This document shows, one piece after another, positions 47,025 to 56,475 of a stretch of 64,000 nucleotides of DNA (position 1 is the stretch's first letter; each line of letters begins with the position of its first letter). The stretch is from positions 1,160,001 through 1,224,000 of the forward strand of contig NZ_CP063231.1 in assembly GCF_023612255.1 (NCBI RefSeq), in the 5' to 3' direction. The DNA comes from Luteibacter flocculans. GTDB taxonomy: Bacteria; Pseudomonadota; Gammaproteobacteria; Xanthomonadales; Rhodanobacteraceae. The position numbers and the translations under genes are program-made. The notes beneath the pieces were generated by a model. That model was not told the origin of the DNA. It saw nothing but the letters and a program-made list of their open reading frames with translations, and did no database searches.

Positions 47025-48383
47025 TCAGGCTGGCTCGGGAGCGGGGAGCTGGGGCTGCGACAGCGCTTCGAACGTGACGGCGAAGCACGCACCGCCTTCC
47101 GCCAGGTTCTCCACCGTGATGTGCCCGTTTTGCCTGCGCACCAGTTCCAAGGCGAGATGGAGACCGAGGCCGTGCCCCGGGTCGCCCGTCTGCGCGCGGT
47201 AGAACGGCTCGAAGATGCGCTCGCGGTCCTGTTCGGCCACGCCGGGCCCCTGATCGCAGACCCGCAACGTGTTTGGCGCGACCACGCGCAGGCTGATGGT
47301 GCCTGCACCGCCGCCATGGACCACCGCGTTCTGCACAAGATTGGTCACCACGCGGCCGAGCGAGAGGGGTTCCGCGGATACCCACACGGGATCGTCCGGC
47401 GCATCTACTTCCAGGCAGTAACCCTGCGCGGACGCCAATGGCGCCACGTCAGACGCCACGTCTCTCGCCACTTCACACAGGTTTACCGGCGTCCGTTGGA
47501 CGCCTTGCGCCTGGATGCGTTGAAGATCGAGCAACTGTTCCGCGAGCGTGGCGAGCCTGCTGACGTCAGCCCGCAGCAGGGCCTTGTCGGGCCCCTTGGG
47601 CATGGTGTCGATGCGCGCCATCAGCACGGCGATGGGCAGACGCAGTTCGTGCGCGGCGTCGCGCAGGAACTGGTCGCGGGCCACGTAGGTCGTGCGAAGG
47701 CGATCGATCGCTTCGTTGAACGCCGCCACCAGGGGGTGGATCTCGCGTGGCACCGTGTCCAATTCCAGTTGCACGGCCCGGTGCGACAGGTCGATGGCCG
47801 CCGCCGACTGTGCGAGCTTGCGCACCCCCGCCATGCTGCGCCAGATCAGCAGGGGCGCAATCACGAGCGTCGAGAGGATCAGCGGCACCGACACGATGGG
47901 GCTGACGACACCACTGACCACGGCCACCCAGCGTCCGAGGTCGTCGCGAGACGCGCCGCCGGTCATGATGTGGATGCGCCGGCCATCGACCTTTTTCACG
48001 TCGATGCGTACGCCGTAGGGCGCGCGCTCTTCATAGGCGTGGATCTCGGAGGGCCCGATCCAGGCGAGCTGCTGCGACAGCTCCGTGTAATAGGAGGGCG
48101 GGTTGCCATAACGCGCGGAGTGCCCATCGGCGTCCGCCACCATGAGCCAGAACGACGGATATTGGCGGCGCAAGTCTTCCAGCCGTTCCGTGTGCTCGAT
48201 CGAAAGGCCTGCCGGGCTGGTGCGGACTGCCTGCGCGGCCGTCTTGATCACGCCGTCCGAAATATAGGTATTGCGGCCGTCCAGCAGCAGATAGAGCAGG
48301 CCGCCGAAGGCGAAGAACAGCACCACGGTCTGCACCACGGAAAGCGACACGAACAACTGCCACAGGAGCGATTTACGTTTCAC
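47025..48383 (-). CDS. Sensor histidine kinase (EnvZ/QseC type)
   Basis: 452 residues from GTG 48383 (KRKSLLWQLFVSLSVVQ). TM1 (about 8-38), a periplasmic loop (about 39-165), TM2 (about 170-200), then HAMP, HisKA (FLRDAAHELRLPIAVLMARI; phospho-His in AAHELR) and HATPase_c (LVQNAVVHGG, DQGPGV, HGLGLHLALELV) domains. Upstream in-frame ATGs (48485, 48608) would add a Pro/Arg-rich stretch, and the longest one overlaps the opposing sigma-28 promoter, so the shorter start is preferred. The start is not certain. Confidence 0.85.
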   Translation of the reverse strand: MKRKSLLWQLFVSLSVVQTVVLFFAFGGLLYLLLDGRNTYISDGVIKTAAQAVRTSPAGLSIEHTERLEDLRRQYPSFWLMVADADGHSARYGNPPSYYTELSQQLAWIGPSEIHAYEERAPYGVRIDVKKVDGRRIHIMTGGASRDDLGRWVAVVSGVVSPIVSVPLILSTLVIAPLLIWRSMAGVRKLAQSAAAIDLSHRAVQLELDTVPREIHPLVAAFNEAIDRLRTTYVARDQFLRDAAHELRLPIAVLMARIDTMPKGPDKALLRADVSRLATLAEQLLDLQRIQAQGVQRTPVNLCEVARDVASDVAPLASAQGYCLEVDAPDDPVWVSAEPLSLGRVVTNLVQNAVVHGGGAGTISLRVVAPNTLRVCDQGPGVAEQDRERIFEPFYRAQTGDPGHGLGLHLALELVRRQNGHITVENLAEGGACFAVTFEALSQPQLPAPEPA

Positions 48384-48538
48384 CGGAGGTCTCGGAGGGC
48401 TGCGGACGGCGCGGTACGCTGAACCGAAGCGTGACCAGAGCGACGTCGCTGCACGAAGCGGGTAGGGAGGCTGACCGGCTCGCATGGTGGCACAGCTCGT
48501 ATCGCCGTCGCCTTCCCTCGGTGGAGCGCCACCTCCCC

Positions 48539-48565
48539 TAAAGCTTTCCCCGACAGGGCCGATAA
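48539..48565 (+). promoter_or_regulatory. Sigma-28 (FliA) promoter for the chemotaxis operon
   Basis: TAAAGCTT (48539-48546), 11-base spacer, GCCGATAA (48558-48565). The -10 equals the consensus and the -35 differs by one base. It lies 54 bases before the STAS gene that heads the operon. Confidence 0.88.
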
Positions 48566-48619
48566 GCCCATCGAACGACCCCAAGGCGATGTGCGCCAAG
48601 GGTCCCAACGGTACGGACG

Positions 48620-48937
48620 ATGGCGAAGAAATCCTCCAAAGACGCCCCTCGCGCCCCGCTGGCGCTGGATGCCGACCTGCGCATCGGCGCTGCGCCCGCG
48701 CTGCGCGAAGCCCTGCTGGGTGCGCTGGCCGCGGGCGAGGCCATTCAGCTGGACGGCAAGGCGGTGACCCAGATCGATACGGCCGGGTTGCAGGTGCTCG
48801 CGGCGTTTTCGCGCGATGCCCGTGCCGCCGGTCTGCCGGTCGCCTGGACCGGTGTCAGCGATCCCCTCCGGCGCGGCGTGTCCGTGCTGGGTCTTCATGC
48901 TTTGATCGAACTGCCGGCCGAAGCCGGCGTGAACTGA
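48620..48937 (+). CDS. STAS-domain protein heading the chemotaxis operon
   Basis: 105 residues, mostly one STAS domain (LALDADLRIGAAPALREAL...IQLDGKAVTQIDTAGLQVLAAF). The usual phospho-serine position is in IDTAGL, a variant also found in MlaB-like STAS proteins. STAS genes at the front of che operons are seen in several proteobacteria. The role is unclear, possibly a regulatory or scaffold protein. It ends 10 bases before cheY. Confidence 0.85.
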   Translation: MAKKSSKDAPRAPLALDADLRIGAAPALREALLGALAAGEAIQLDGKAVTQIDTAGLQVLAAFSRDARAAGLPVAWTGVSDPLRRGVSVLGLHALIELPAEAGVN

Positions 48938-48947
48938 AGGTGCTCCC

Positions 48948-49310
48948 ATGGCAAAGATTCTTGCGGTAGACGATTCGGCTTCCATGCGCAGCATGGTCGC
49001 CTTCACCTTGCGTGGCGCGGGCCACGACGTGGAAGAGGCCGAGAACGGCCAGGCCGCGCTCGATACCGCCGGTAACCACAAGTTCGACCTGATCCTCGCC
49101 GACGTGAACATGCCGGTGATGGACGGTATCTCGATGGTTCGCGAGATTCGCACGCGTCCGGGTTACAGCGGCGTGCCGATCCTCATGCTGACGACCGAGT
49201 CGAACCCCGAGAAGAAGATGGAAGGCAAGGCGGCCGGTGCGACCGGCTGGCTGGTGAAGCCGTTCGATCCCGACCAGCTGCTGGCCACCGTCGCCCGCGT
49301 GCTCGGTTAA
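48948..49310 (+). CDS. cheY: Chemotaxis response regulator CheY
   Basis: 120 residues, a single receiver domain. The acidic pair VDDS, phospho-Asp52 (ILADVNMPVMDG), the Thr in LTTES and Lys in WLVKPFDP are all present. Phosphorylated by CheA, it would bind the flagellar switch, or act as a phosphate sink. It has a good Shine-Dalgarno context and is followed 38 bases later by cheA. Confidence 0.93.
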   Translation: MAKILAVDDSASMRSMVAFTLRGAGHDVEEAENGQAALDTAGNHKFDLILADVNMPVMDGISMVREIRTRPGYSGVPILMLTTESNPEKKMEGKAAGATGWLVKPFDPDQLLATVARVLG

Positions 49311-49348
49311 TTCCCTTCGCAAGACGTTCCGGTAATCCAGGGTCCACC

Positions 49349-51325
49349 ATGTCCAAAGTCGATCTGGCGCAATTCCACAAGGCGTTCCATGAAGAGAGCC
49401 TCGACGGTCTCGACGCCATGGAGCAGGCCCTCCTCGCGCTGGACGAGGGCTCCGACGATCCGGAACTGATCAACGTCGTGTTCCGCGCTGCCCATTCGAT
49501 CAAGGGCGGCGCGGCCACGTTCGGTTTCACCGACGTTGCCGCGTTCACCCACGTGGCCGAGAACCTGATGGACGAGGTCCGCAGCGGCCGCCGTCCGATG
49601 GAAAAGGCCGTGGTGGAACTGCTGCTCCGCTCGGGCGACACCGTGCGCGACATGCTGTCCCTGTCCATGGCAGGCCAGCCGGCCGCCACGGCAGAGAGCC
49701 AGGCCTTGCTCGCCGAACTGTCGGCGATGGTGTCCGGCGGCTCTGCCGCGCCGGTCGCCGCCGCGAAGGCGGCCGCTCCCGCAGAAACCGTCGAGGGCTG
49801 GGACATCACGTTCCGTCCGTTCGATTACTTGCTCAAGACGGGCAACGATCCGGCGCGCATGTTCCGCGAGCTTGGTGCCCTCGGCCCGCTGCGTGTCGAA
49901 TGCGACCCCAGCAAGCTTCCCTCGCTGGCCGACATGGACGCCTCGTCGTCCTACCTCGGCTGGTCGCTTCATCTGGACGCCGGCGCCAAGCGCGCCGCCG
50001 TCGAAGGCGTGTTCGACTGGGTGGACGGCGATTGCGAGCTGAATCTCGCTCCTCGTATCGCTGCCCCGGCACCCGCATCGGCCCCTGTCGCCGCGCCCGC
50101 GGCACCGGCCGCGCCGCGTGCCGTGCGCGATCCGGCTGCCAACAGCGAGGCCAGTTCGGTCCGCGTCGGCATCGAAAAGATCGACACGCTGATCAACCTC
50201 GTGGGCGAGCTGGTCATTACCCAGTCCATGCTCAGCCAGTTCCAGGACGGCGTGGACGAGTCGCAGCTGGAAATGCTGCGCGATGGTCTGGCCCAGCTCG
50301 GTCGCCACACGCGCGAGCTGCAGGAAAGCGTGATGAGCATCCGCATGCTGCCCATCAGCACGGTGTTCAACCGCTTCCCGCGCCTCGTGCGCGACCTGGC
50401 GCAGAAGCTCGACAAGAAAGTGGTGCTCGACCTGCGCGGCGAGACCACCGAACTCGACAAGACCGTGCTCGAGAAGATCGGCGATCCGCTGGTCCATCTC
50501 GTCCGCAACGCCATCGATCATGGCCTGGAAGTACCGGCCAAGCGCCTTGCCGCCGGCAAGGGCGACACCGGCACGCTGCGCATGGAAGCCTTCCATCGTG
50601 GCGGTGCCATCGTGGTTGAAGTGGCGGACGACGGCGCTGGCCTGAATCGCGAGGCCATCGTCGCCAAGGCCGTGCAGCGCGGCATCATCGCCTCGGGCGA
50701 CGGTATGTCCGACGACGCTGTGGCGGAACTGATCTTCGAGGCCGGCTTCTCCACGGCCGCCGCCACCACCGATCTTTCGGGGCGTGGTGTGGGCATGGAC
50801 GTGGTCCGGCGGAACGTGATGGATCTGGGCGGCACCGTCGCCATCCGCAGCACGCATGGCAGCGGCACCACCTTCACCATCACGCTGCCACTCACTCTCG
50901 CCATCATCGACGGCCTTACGGCGGCGGTGGCGGAAGAAACCTACATCGTGCCGCTGGTTTCCATCGTGGAATCGGTGCAGGTGCAGCCCGACAGCGTGCG
51001 CAGCGTGGTCGGCGGCGGCGAACTGTTCCGCTTCCGTGACCAGTGGTTGCCGATCGTCCGCCTGTTCGACGTGTTCGGCTGCGAGGGCAAGCGTCCTCCG
51101 GTGGACGAGGGCATCGTCATCGTGGTGGAGGGTGAGGGCACGCGCATCGGCCTGTTCGTGGACGAGTTGATCGGCCAGCAGCAGGCGGTGGTGAAGTCCC
51201 TGGAGGCCAACTATCGACGTGTGGCGGGCGTGTCCGGGGCGACGATTCTCGCCGACGGCTCCGTGGCGCTCATCGTCGACGTGGCCGGCCTCGTACGCAT
51301 GCAGGCGCGTCGCAAGGCCGCCTGA
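49349..51325 (+). CDS. cheA: Chemotaxis histidine kinase CheA
   Basis: 658 residues. The P1/HPt domain has phospho-His49 (FRAAHSIKGGAATFGF). A divergent P2-like region (about 150-230) is followed by an Ala/Pro linker, the P3 dimerisation domain (about 265-330), the P4 kinase (LVHLVRNAIDHGLE, VADDGAGLNREAI, GRGVGMDVVRRN) and the P5/CheW-like domain (about 525-655). It autophosphorylates in complex with CheW and receptors and passes phosphate to CheY and CheB. Confidence 0.96.
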   Translation: MSKVDLAQFHKAFHEESLDGLDAMEQALLALDEGSDDPELINVVFRAAHSIKGGAATFGFTDVAAFTHVAENLMDEVRSGRRPMEKAVVELLLRSGDTVRDMLSLSMAGQPAATAESQALLAELSAMVSGGSAAPVAAAKAAAPAETVEGWDITFRPFDYLLKTGNDPARMFRELGALGPLRVECDPSKLPSLADMDASSSYLGWSLHLDAGAKRAAVEGVFDWVDGDCELNLAPRIAAPAPASAPVAAPAAPAAPRAVRDPAANSEASSVRVGIEKIDTLINLVGELVITQSMLSQFQDGVDESQLEMLRDGLAQLGRHTRELQESVMSIRMLPISTVFNRFPRLVRDLAQKLDKKVVLDLRGETTELDKTVLEKIGDPLVHLVRNAIDHGLEVPAKRLAAGKGDTGTLRMEAFHRGGAIVVEVADDGAGLNREAIVAKAVQRGIIASGDGMSDDAVAELIFEAGFSTAAATTDLSGRGVGMDVVRRNVMDLGGTVAIRSTHGSGTTFTITLPLTLAIIDGLTAAVAEETYIVPLVSIVESVQVQPDSVRSVVGGGELFRFRDQWLPIVRLFDVFGCEGKRPPVDEGIVIVVEGEGTRIGLFVDELIGQQQAVVKSLEANYRRVAGVSGATILADGSVALIVDVAGLVRMQARRKAA

Positions 51326-51338
51326 CGAACGATGTAAG

Positions 51339-51358
51339 GAAGCGCCGCAAGGCGCTTC
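51339..51358 (+). other. Hairpin between cheA and cheW
   Basis: GAAGCGCC-GCAA-GGCGCTTC is a perfect 8-bp stem with a stable GCAA tetraloop, 14 bases after the cheA stop. A second stem ACCCCTT-GAG-AAGGGGT lies at 51394-51410. Neither has a T-run. They may stabilise the cheA 3' end or reduce readthrough. Confidence 0.55.
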
Positions 51359-51368
51359 ATATTCCCCC

Positions 51369-51395
51369 TCAAGTCCCCACGGCCACGGCCGATAC
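51369..51395 (+). promoter_or_regulatory. Probable internal sigma-28 promoter for cheW
   Basis: TCAAGTCC (51369-51376), 11-base spacer, GCCGATAC (51388-51395). The -10 matches 7 of 8 consensus bases and the -35 5 of 8. It lies 48 bases before cheW, so cheW onward may be transcribed independently of cheA. Confidence 0.6.
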
Positions 51396-51443
51396 CCCTT
51401 GAGAAGGGGTCCCGGACCGCCACTGATCCGACGTGGGAACGAC

Positions 51444-51959
51444 ATGAACCAGCCATCCAGCACCAATACCGCCACGCCCGAAGAGGCTGCGCAGTACCTC
51501 ACCATCAACCTCGGCAACGAGGAATACGGCATCGATATCCTTGCCGTTCGCGAGATCCGTGGTTGGACCGCGGTCACGCGCATCCCGCAGGCGCCGACTT
51601 ACGTGCTCGGCGTGCTGAATCTCCGCGGCGCCATCGTCCCCGTCCTCGACCTGCGCCTGCGCTTCGGTCTGCCGCGCGAGGAATACACCGTCACCACCGT
51701 CTGCGTCATCGTCATGGTCGCCGGCCGCCAGTTCGGCGTGGTGGTCGATGCGGTGTCCGACGTGGTCGATGTCCTGCCTGGCGCGGTGCGTCCGGTGCCC
51801 GACATGGGTACCACGGTCGACACCGAGTATCTGAAGGGCCTGACCTCCGTGGGCGAGCGCATGGTGCTGCTCCTCGACGTGGATCGCCTCCTGCAGCCGC
51901 AGGACGCTCAGATGCTCGAAGCCGCCCTGGCCTCGTCGGATGTGAAGGCCGTCGCCTGA
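51444..51959 (+). CDS. cheW: Chemotaxis coupling protein CheW
   Basis: 171 residues, a single CheW domain (about 20-160): YLTINLGNEEYGIDILAVREI, LGVLNLRGAIVPVLDLRLRFGL, and the C-terminal strand. It links receptors to CheA. ATG 51444 is chosen over upstream frames because conserved sequence begins just after it. Confidence 0.94.
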   Translation: MNQPSSTNTATPEEAAQYLTINLGNEEYGIDILAVREIRGWTAVTRIPQAPTYVLGVLNLRGAIVPVLDLRLRFGLPREEYTVTTVCVIVMVAGRQFGVVVDAVSDVVDVLPGAVRPVPDMGTTVDTEYLKGLTSVGERMVLLLDVDRLLQPQDAQMLEAALASSDVKAVA

Positions 51960-52029
51960 GCTGTCGAACGCCGATAGCCGCCAAACCCTCACTGGCTTGC
52001 CCTTGTCGCCCTTGCCGATTGGAATCGTG

Positions 52030-53742
52030 ATGAAGAAGTTCAAGTTCAAGATCCCCGCCTTGACTGTCCGTGGCCGCCTGTACGGCGTCGTCGGCATGCT
52101 CTCCTTGATGCTCATTGGCGGCGCCGCCATCGGCCTGGGCGCGCTGCACTTCCAGAACGAAGGCATGCGCCGTATCTACGAGGAAGAAGTCGTCCCGGCG
52201 GAGATGCTCGCACGCATCAATCAGATGTCGCTGATGTCGTTCGTGGTGCTCGGCGAGGCTGCCGCCAAGGTGGGCAGCCCCGACCAGGTGAAGCAGAAGG
52301 TCGCCGAATTCCAGAAGTTCCAGGACGAGACGAACAAGGCCAAGGCCGAGTTCGTGAAGGTGCCGATGTCGGCCGACGTGAAGAAGCTCTACGACAAATG
52401 GCAGGCCACCAATAGCGACTATGATCAGGCCAAGTCGGACATGGTCGATGCGCTGAACGAGGGCGACCAGGGCGCATCCGACGTGCTCGAACTGCAGGTT
52501 CGTCCGTTGTTGATGGACCGCCAGTCTCATCTTGGTGCGTTGATCAAGATGAAGGGCGACGAGGCATCCAGCATCTATGCCGCGGAGTCCTCGCAGTACA
52601 AGATGGTCCGCGCGATCTGCGTCGCTGCGTTGTCGATCGGCCTCGCGCTGTCGCTGCTGATCGCGGTGCTGGTCGTTCGCTCGATTCTGCGCACGCTGGC
52701 TCAGACCGTCGCCGTCGCCCACCTGATTGCCGAGGGCAAGCTCGGTCACGACATCCAGGTCACGCGCAACGACGAACTCGGCCAGTTGCAGGGGGCGTTC
52801 CGCGCGATGGACGAGCGCCTCAGCGCCATCGTGTCCGAAGTGCGCCACGGCGCAGGCTCGGTCAGCACGGCCGCGCAGCAGATTTCCCGCGGTAACGACG
52901 ATCTGTCGCAGCGTACGCAGGAACAGGCGTCGAGCCTCGAGGAAACGGCCTCGTCGATGGAGGAAATGACCTCCACGGTGAAGCAGAACGCCGAGAATGC
53001 CAGCCACGCGAACCAGCTGGCGCGCGGTGCCCGCGAGCAGGCAGAGCAAGGTGGCGCGGTGGTCGCGCAGACGGTCGTCGCCATGCGCGAGATCAACACC
53101 TCCAGCAAGAAGATTTCCGACATCGTCAGCCTGATCGACGAGATCGCCTTCCAGACCAATCTGCTGGCGCTGAACGCGGCGGTGGAAGCGGCGCGTGCGG
53201 GCGAGCAGGGTCGCGGCTTTGCGGTGGTCGCGACCGAGGTGCGCAACCTCGCGCAGCGTTCGGCGAATGCGGCCAAGGAGATCAAGGGTCTCATCAACGA
53301 CAGCGCGAGCAAGGTCAAGACGGGCTCGGAGCTGGTCGACCAGTCGGGCAAGGCGCTCGCCGAAATCGTGGAGAGCGTGAAGAAGGTGACCGACATCGTC
53401 GCCGAGATCGCTGCTGCCAGTTCGGAACAGTCGGCCGGTATCGATCAGGTCAACCACGCCGTGCTGCAGATGGACGAGATGACACAGCAGAACGCGGCGC
53501 TGGTGGAAGAATCCGCCGCCGCGGCGCGCGCCATGCACGAGCAGGCGACCGAGCTGAGCCGTCAGGTCGCGTTCTTCCAGATCTCGGGCCATGCGTCCCA
53601 GGCGCCGGCTGCCAAGGCCGCGCGCAAGGATGCCGCCAAGGAAGAAATGGAAACCGTCTTCGCTGCCGTGCGCAGCGCCCCGGCGCCTCGTGCGTCGCGC
53701 CAGGCGGAACCGGCCGACGCCGGCGCCTGGAAGGAGTTCTGA
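52030..53742 (+). CDS. Methyl-accepting chemotaxis protein
   Basis: 570 residues. TM1 (about 15-40), a four-helix-bundle (Tar/MCP_N-type) periplasmic domain (about 41-195), TM2 (about 197-222), HAMP (about 223-275), then a signalling domain with the hairpin tip [41 protein letters not shown]. The C-terminus AWKEF fits the xWxxF pentapeptide that tethers CheR, and cheR is the next gene. ATG 52030 is preferred over the upstream TTG. Confidence 0.94.
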   Translation: MKKFKFKIPALTVRGRLYGVVGMLSLMLIGGAAIGLGALHFQNEGMRRIYEEEVVPAEMLARINQMSLMSFVVLGEAAAKVGSPDQVKQKVAEFQKFQDETNKAKAEFVKVPMSADVKKLYDKWQATNSDYDQAKSDMVDALNEGDQGASDVLELQVRPLLMDRQSHLGALIKMKGDEASSIYAAESSQYKMVRAICVAALSIGLALSLLIAVLVVRSILRTLAQTVAVAHLIAEGKLGHDIQVTRNDELGQLQGAFRAMDERLSAIVSEVRHGAGSVSTAAQQISRGNDDLSQRTQEQASSLEETASSMEEMTSTVKQNAENASHANQLARGAREQAEQGGAVVAQTVVAMREINTSSKKISDIVSLIDEIAFQTNLLALNAAVEAARAGEQGRGFAVVATEVRNLAQRSANAAKEIKGLINDSASKVKTGSELVDQSGKALAEIVESVKKVTDIVAEIAAASSEQSAGIDQVNHAVLQMDEMTQQNAALVEESAAAARAMHEQATELSRQVAFFQISGHASQAPAAKAARKDAAKEEMETVFAAVRSAPAPRASRQAEPADAGAWKEF

Positions 53743-53745
53743 TCG

Positions 53746-54621
53746 ATGAATGCGCTCGTCAACCACGGCGAAGCCGCCGGAATGGCGGGCGCCGGAGGGC
53801 CTAACCTCGGCGAAGCCGAGTTCGCCTTCCTTCGTGAATTCGTACTGCAACACTGCGGCATCGCGCTCGGCGATCACAAGCGGCAATTGGTCCAGGGGCG
53901 TCTGCTACGCCGCCTGCGCGCGCTGGGTCTTCCCGGTTTCGGCGCGTACTGCGACCTCCTGCGCCGCGATCCGGCATCGGAGCTGGGCGAGTTGGCGAGC
54001 TGCATCAGCACGAACGTCACCTCGTTCTTCCGCGAGATGCATCACTACGACATGCTCGTGGACGAACTGCTGCCGCGTTGGCTCGAAGAGAAGCGCGGCG
54101 GTGGCCGGCTGCGCATCTGGTCCGCCGGTTGCTCCACGGGCGAGGAACCGTACGCCATCGCGATGGTGCTCGCCGAAGCGATCGAGCGAACAGGCAGCAG
54201 CGTGGATGCGAAGATCCTCGCCACCGATCTGTCGCCGCAGGCACTGGAAGCCGCGCGCAAGGGCGTCTATCCGGTGGATCGCCTCGGCGGTGTGAGCGAT
54301 GCGCGTCGCAAGCGCTGGTTCCTGCGTGGCGAAGGCTCGTTCGACGGGTATGCGCAGGTGCATCCACGTCTGCGCGAGCTGGTCACCATCCAGCCGCTGA
54401 ACCTTCTGCACGAGTGGCCGATGCAGGGTCGCTTCGATGCGATCTTCTGCCGCAACGTCGTTATCTATTTCGACAAGCCCACCAAACAGCGTCTGTTCTC
54501 GCGCTATGCGGGCATGCTGGAAAGTCGCGGTTACCTGTTCCTCGGGCATTCGGAGTCGATGTACGGCCTGTCCGACGACTTCGACCTCATCGGCCGCACC
54601 GTCTACCGGAAACGCACATGA
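53746..54621 (+). CDS. cheR: Chemotaxis methyltransferase CheR
   Basis: 291 residues. An N-terminal helical domain (about 25-80) is followed by a Rossmann SAM-binding domain with RIWSAGCSTGEEPYAIAM, ILATDLSPQALEAARKGVYP, FDAIFCRNVVIYFDK and YLFLGHSESM. It methylates glutamates of receptors for adaptation. The start is 3 bases after the MCP stop. A beta-subdomain for xWxxF binding is present near residues 195-215. Confidence 0.95.
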   Translation: MNALVNHGEAAGMAGAGGPNLGEAEFAFLREFVLQHCGIALGDHKRQLVQGRLLRRLRALGLPGFGAYCDLLRRDPASELGELASCISTNVTSFFREMHHYDMLVDELLPRWLEEKRGGGRLRIWSAGCSTGEEPYAIAMVLAEAIERTGSSVDAKILATDLSPQALEAARKGVYPVDRLGGVSDARRKRWFLRGEGSFDGYAQVHPRLRELVTIQPLNLLHEWPMQGRFDAIFCRNVVIYFDKPTKQRLFSRYAGMLESRGYLFLGHSESMYGLSDDFDLIGRTVYRKRT

Positions 54622-55277
54622 GCGATGCGTACGCGATTCAGCCTCGTACCTTCGCCGGATTCGATCCGAAGAGCGTGCTGCCGGGCTTCGAACACGTGCG
54701 CCGTTTCTGGGATCCGGCGCAGGAAGTGGTCACGGTCAAGATCCTGCCGGGCGAGTACTACGTCAGCGTGCAGGAGGAAATGATCTCCACCGTGCTGGGC
54801 TCGTGTGTCTCTGCCTGCGTGCGCGATGCGCGCCGCCGCATCGGTGGCATGAATCACTTCATGCTGCCCGAGCCGGCAGGCGAGCGGGACGGCTGGAGTT
54901 CCACCGTGGGTCGTGCCGCACGCTACGGCAACGACGCCATGGAGCAATTGATCAACGCGATCCTCAAGGCCGGCGGCAAGCGCGACGACCTCGAGGTAAA
55001 GATCTTCGGCGGCGGGCGTGTGCTCGCCACCATGACGGACATCGGCCAGCGCAACATCGCTTTCGTGCAGCGCTACATCGCCACGGAAAAGCTGAAGCTC
55101 TGCGCGGCCGACGTGGGCGACATCTACCCGCGCCAGGTCCAGTTTTTTCCGGTGAGCGGCAAGGTGCGCGTGCGCCAGCTTCGCTCCATGCACGACCACA
55201 GTCTGGCCGATCGCGAGAAGCGATACCTCAAGCGATTGGCTGACGATCCGATAACGGGAGAGGTGGAACTGTTTTGA
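54618..55277 (+). CDS. cheD: Chemoreceptor glutamine deamidase CheD
   Basis: 219 residues. The catalytic Cys and His are in STVLGSCVSACVRD and RIGGMNHFMLP, with the Thr in the usual downstream position. It deamidates specific receptor glutamines. ATGA overlap with cheR. It ends in GEVELF, an acidic-hydrophobic tail that resembles the GDIDLF end of the MCP-like protein downstream. A weak sigma-28-like element (TCAAGCGA-N11-TCCGATAA, 55228-55254) overlaps its 3' end. Confidence 0.94.
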   Translation: MSDAYAIQPRTFAGFDPKSVLPGFEHVRRFWDPAQEVVTVKILPGEYYVSVQEEMISTVLGSCVSACVRDARRRIGGMNHFMLPEPAGERDGWSSTVGRAARYGNDAMEQLINAILKAGGKRDDLEVKIFGGGRVLATMTDIGQRNIAFVQRYIATEKLKLCAADVGDIYPRQVQFFPVSGKVRVRQLRSMHDHSLADREKRYLKRLADDPITGEVELF

Positions 55278-55361
55278 CGCGTCGCGTCGGCAGACCACCT
55301 TGTCATTGTCATCCTGTCGGTTCGCCGACGTGACCGTCCTTCCACCGAGTTGCTAGAACCC

Positions 55362-56459
55362 ATGCAGAAAGTACGCGTTCTCATCGTCGACGATTCGGCC
55401 CTGGTGCGTAAGGTGCTGTCGACCATGCTCGAGTCCGATCCGGGCATCGAGGTGGTGGGCACGGCCGCGGACCCGCTGATCGCGCGGGAGAAGATCAAGC
55501 AGCTCAATCCCGACGTGCTCACGCTGGACGTCGAGATGCCGCGCATGGACGGTCTCACCTTCCTAGAAAACCTGATGCGCCTGCGCCCGATGCCGGTGGT
55601 GATGGTGTCCACGCTCACCGAGCGCGGCGCCGACGTCACGCTGCGCGCGCTGGAACTCGGTGCGGTCGATTTCTTCACCAAGCCGTCGGCCGACCTCGCC
55701 AACACGTTCATGGAGCACGCGCCGGAGATCTGCGCGAAGGTGCGCCTGGCCGCCGGTGCGAAGCCGCGCGAGCGCAGCTCCGTTGCCAAGCTGGACGTGG
55801 CGCCGCGCCTTTCGGCCGACGCCGTGTTGCCGCGTGCTCAGACCGCAGGCAGTCGCGGTGGTACGCGCATCATCGCGATCGGTGCATCCACCGGCGGTAC
55901 CGAGGCCATCCGTGTCGTGCTGGAGGCCATGCCGCCGACCGCACCGCCGATCGTCATCACCCAGCACATTCCCGCCGCCTTCAGTGGCCCGTTCGCGGCA
56001 CGCATGGACACCTGCTCCGCGATGCGCGTCTGCGAAGCACGCGACGGCCAGCCCATTCAGCCCGGCCACGCGTACATCGCCCCCGGCAGCCAGCATCTGC
56101 TGGTGATGTGGGACGGTGCGCGTCACGTGTGCCGTCTCCATGACGGCCCGCCCGTGAACCGGCACAAGCCGGCCGTGGACGTGCTGTTCCGCTCCATGGC
56201 CGCCAGTGTCGGCGCCGCCACCATCGCCTGCCTGCTGACCGGCATGGGCGACGATGGCGCGCGCGGCCTCGGTGAGCTGAAAGAGATCGGCGCGCCGACC
56301 CTCGTCCAGGACGAAGCCAGTTCCGTGGTGTGGGGCATGCCCGGCGCCGCCTGGAAGGCCGGTGCCGCGAGCGAGATGTTGCCGCTGGACGCCATTGCCG
56401 CGCGCCTTCTCGCGCTTGCCCAAACCCCCGTGTCCGCCGCCGCCCGCGTCGGCACCTGA
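55362..56459 (+). CDS. cheB: Chemotaxis methylesterase CheB
   Basis: 365 residues. The receiver domain (about 1-125; phospho-Asp56 in [12 protein letters not shown]) is joined by a linker to the methylesterase domain (about 165-355). The Ser-His-Asp triad is in [25 protein letters not shown] and [12 protein letters not shown]. It demethylates receptors when phosphorylated by CheA. ATG 55362 gives the standard length. Confidence 0.96.
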   Translation: MQKVRVLIVDDSALVRKVLSTMLESDPGIEVVGTAADPLIAREKIKQLNPDVLTLDVEMPRMDGLTFLENLMRLRPMPVVMVSTLTERGADVTLRALELGAVDFFTKPSADLANTFMEHAPEICAKVRLAAGAKPRERSSVAKLDVAPRLSADAVLPRAQTAGSRGGTRIIAIGASTGGTEAIRVVLEAMPPTAPPIVITQHIPAAFSGPFAARMDTCSAMRVCEARDGQPIQPGHAYIAPGSQHLLVMWDGARHVCRLHDGPPVNRHKPAVDVLFRSMAASVGAATIACLLTGMGDDGARGLGELKEIGAPTLVQDEASSVVWGMPGAAWKAGAASEMLPLDAIAARLLALAQTPVSAAARVGT

Positions 56460-56475
56460 TCACCGAGACGTCATC

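Noticed and set aside
49307-51583. 758-codon minus-strand open frame opposite cheA
   Set aside because: Shadow of cheA; His-rich low-information translation with no motif.
51951-51977. GCCGATAG before the MCP gene as a sigma-28 promoter
   Set aside because: The -10 fits but the bases 11 positions upstream (GTCGCCTG) do not resemble a -35.
55228-55254. TCAAGCGA-N11-TCCGATAA before cheB as a sigma-28 promoter
   Set aside because: Spacing is correct but the -35 is poor and the element lies in the cheD coding end; mentioned only as a weak candidate.
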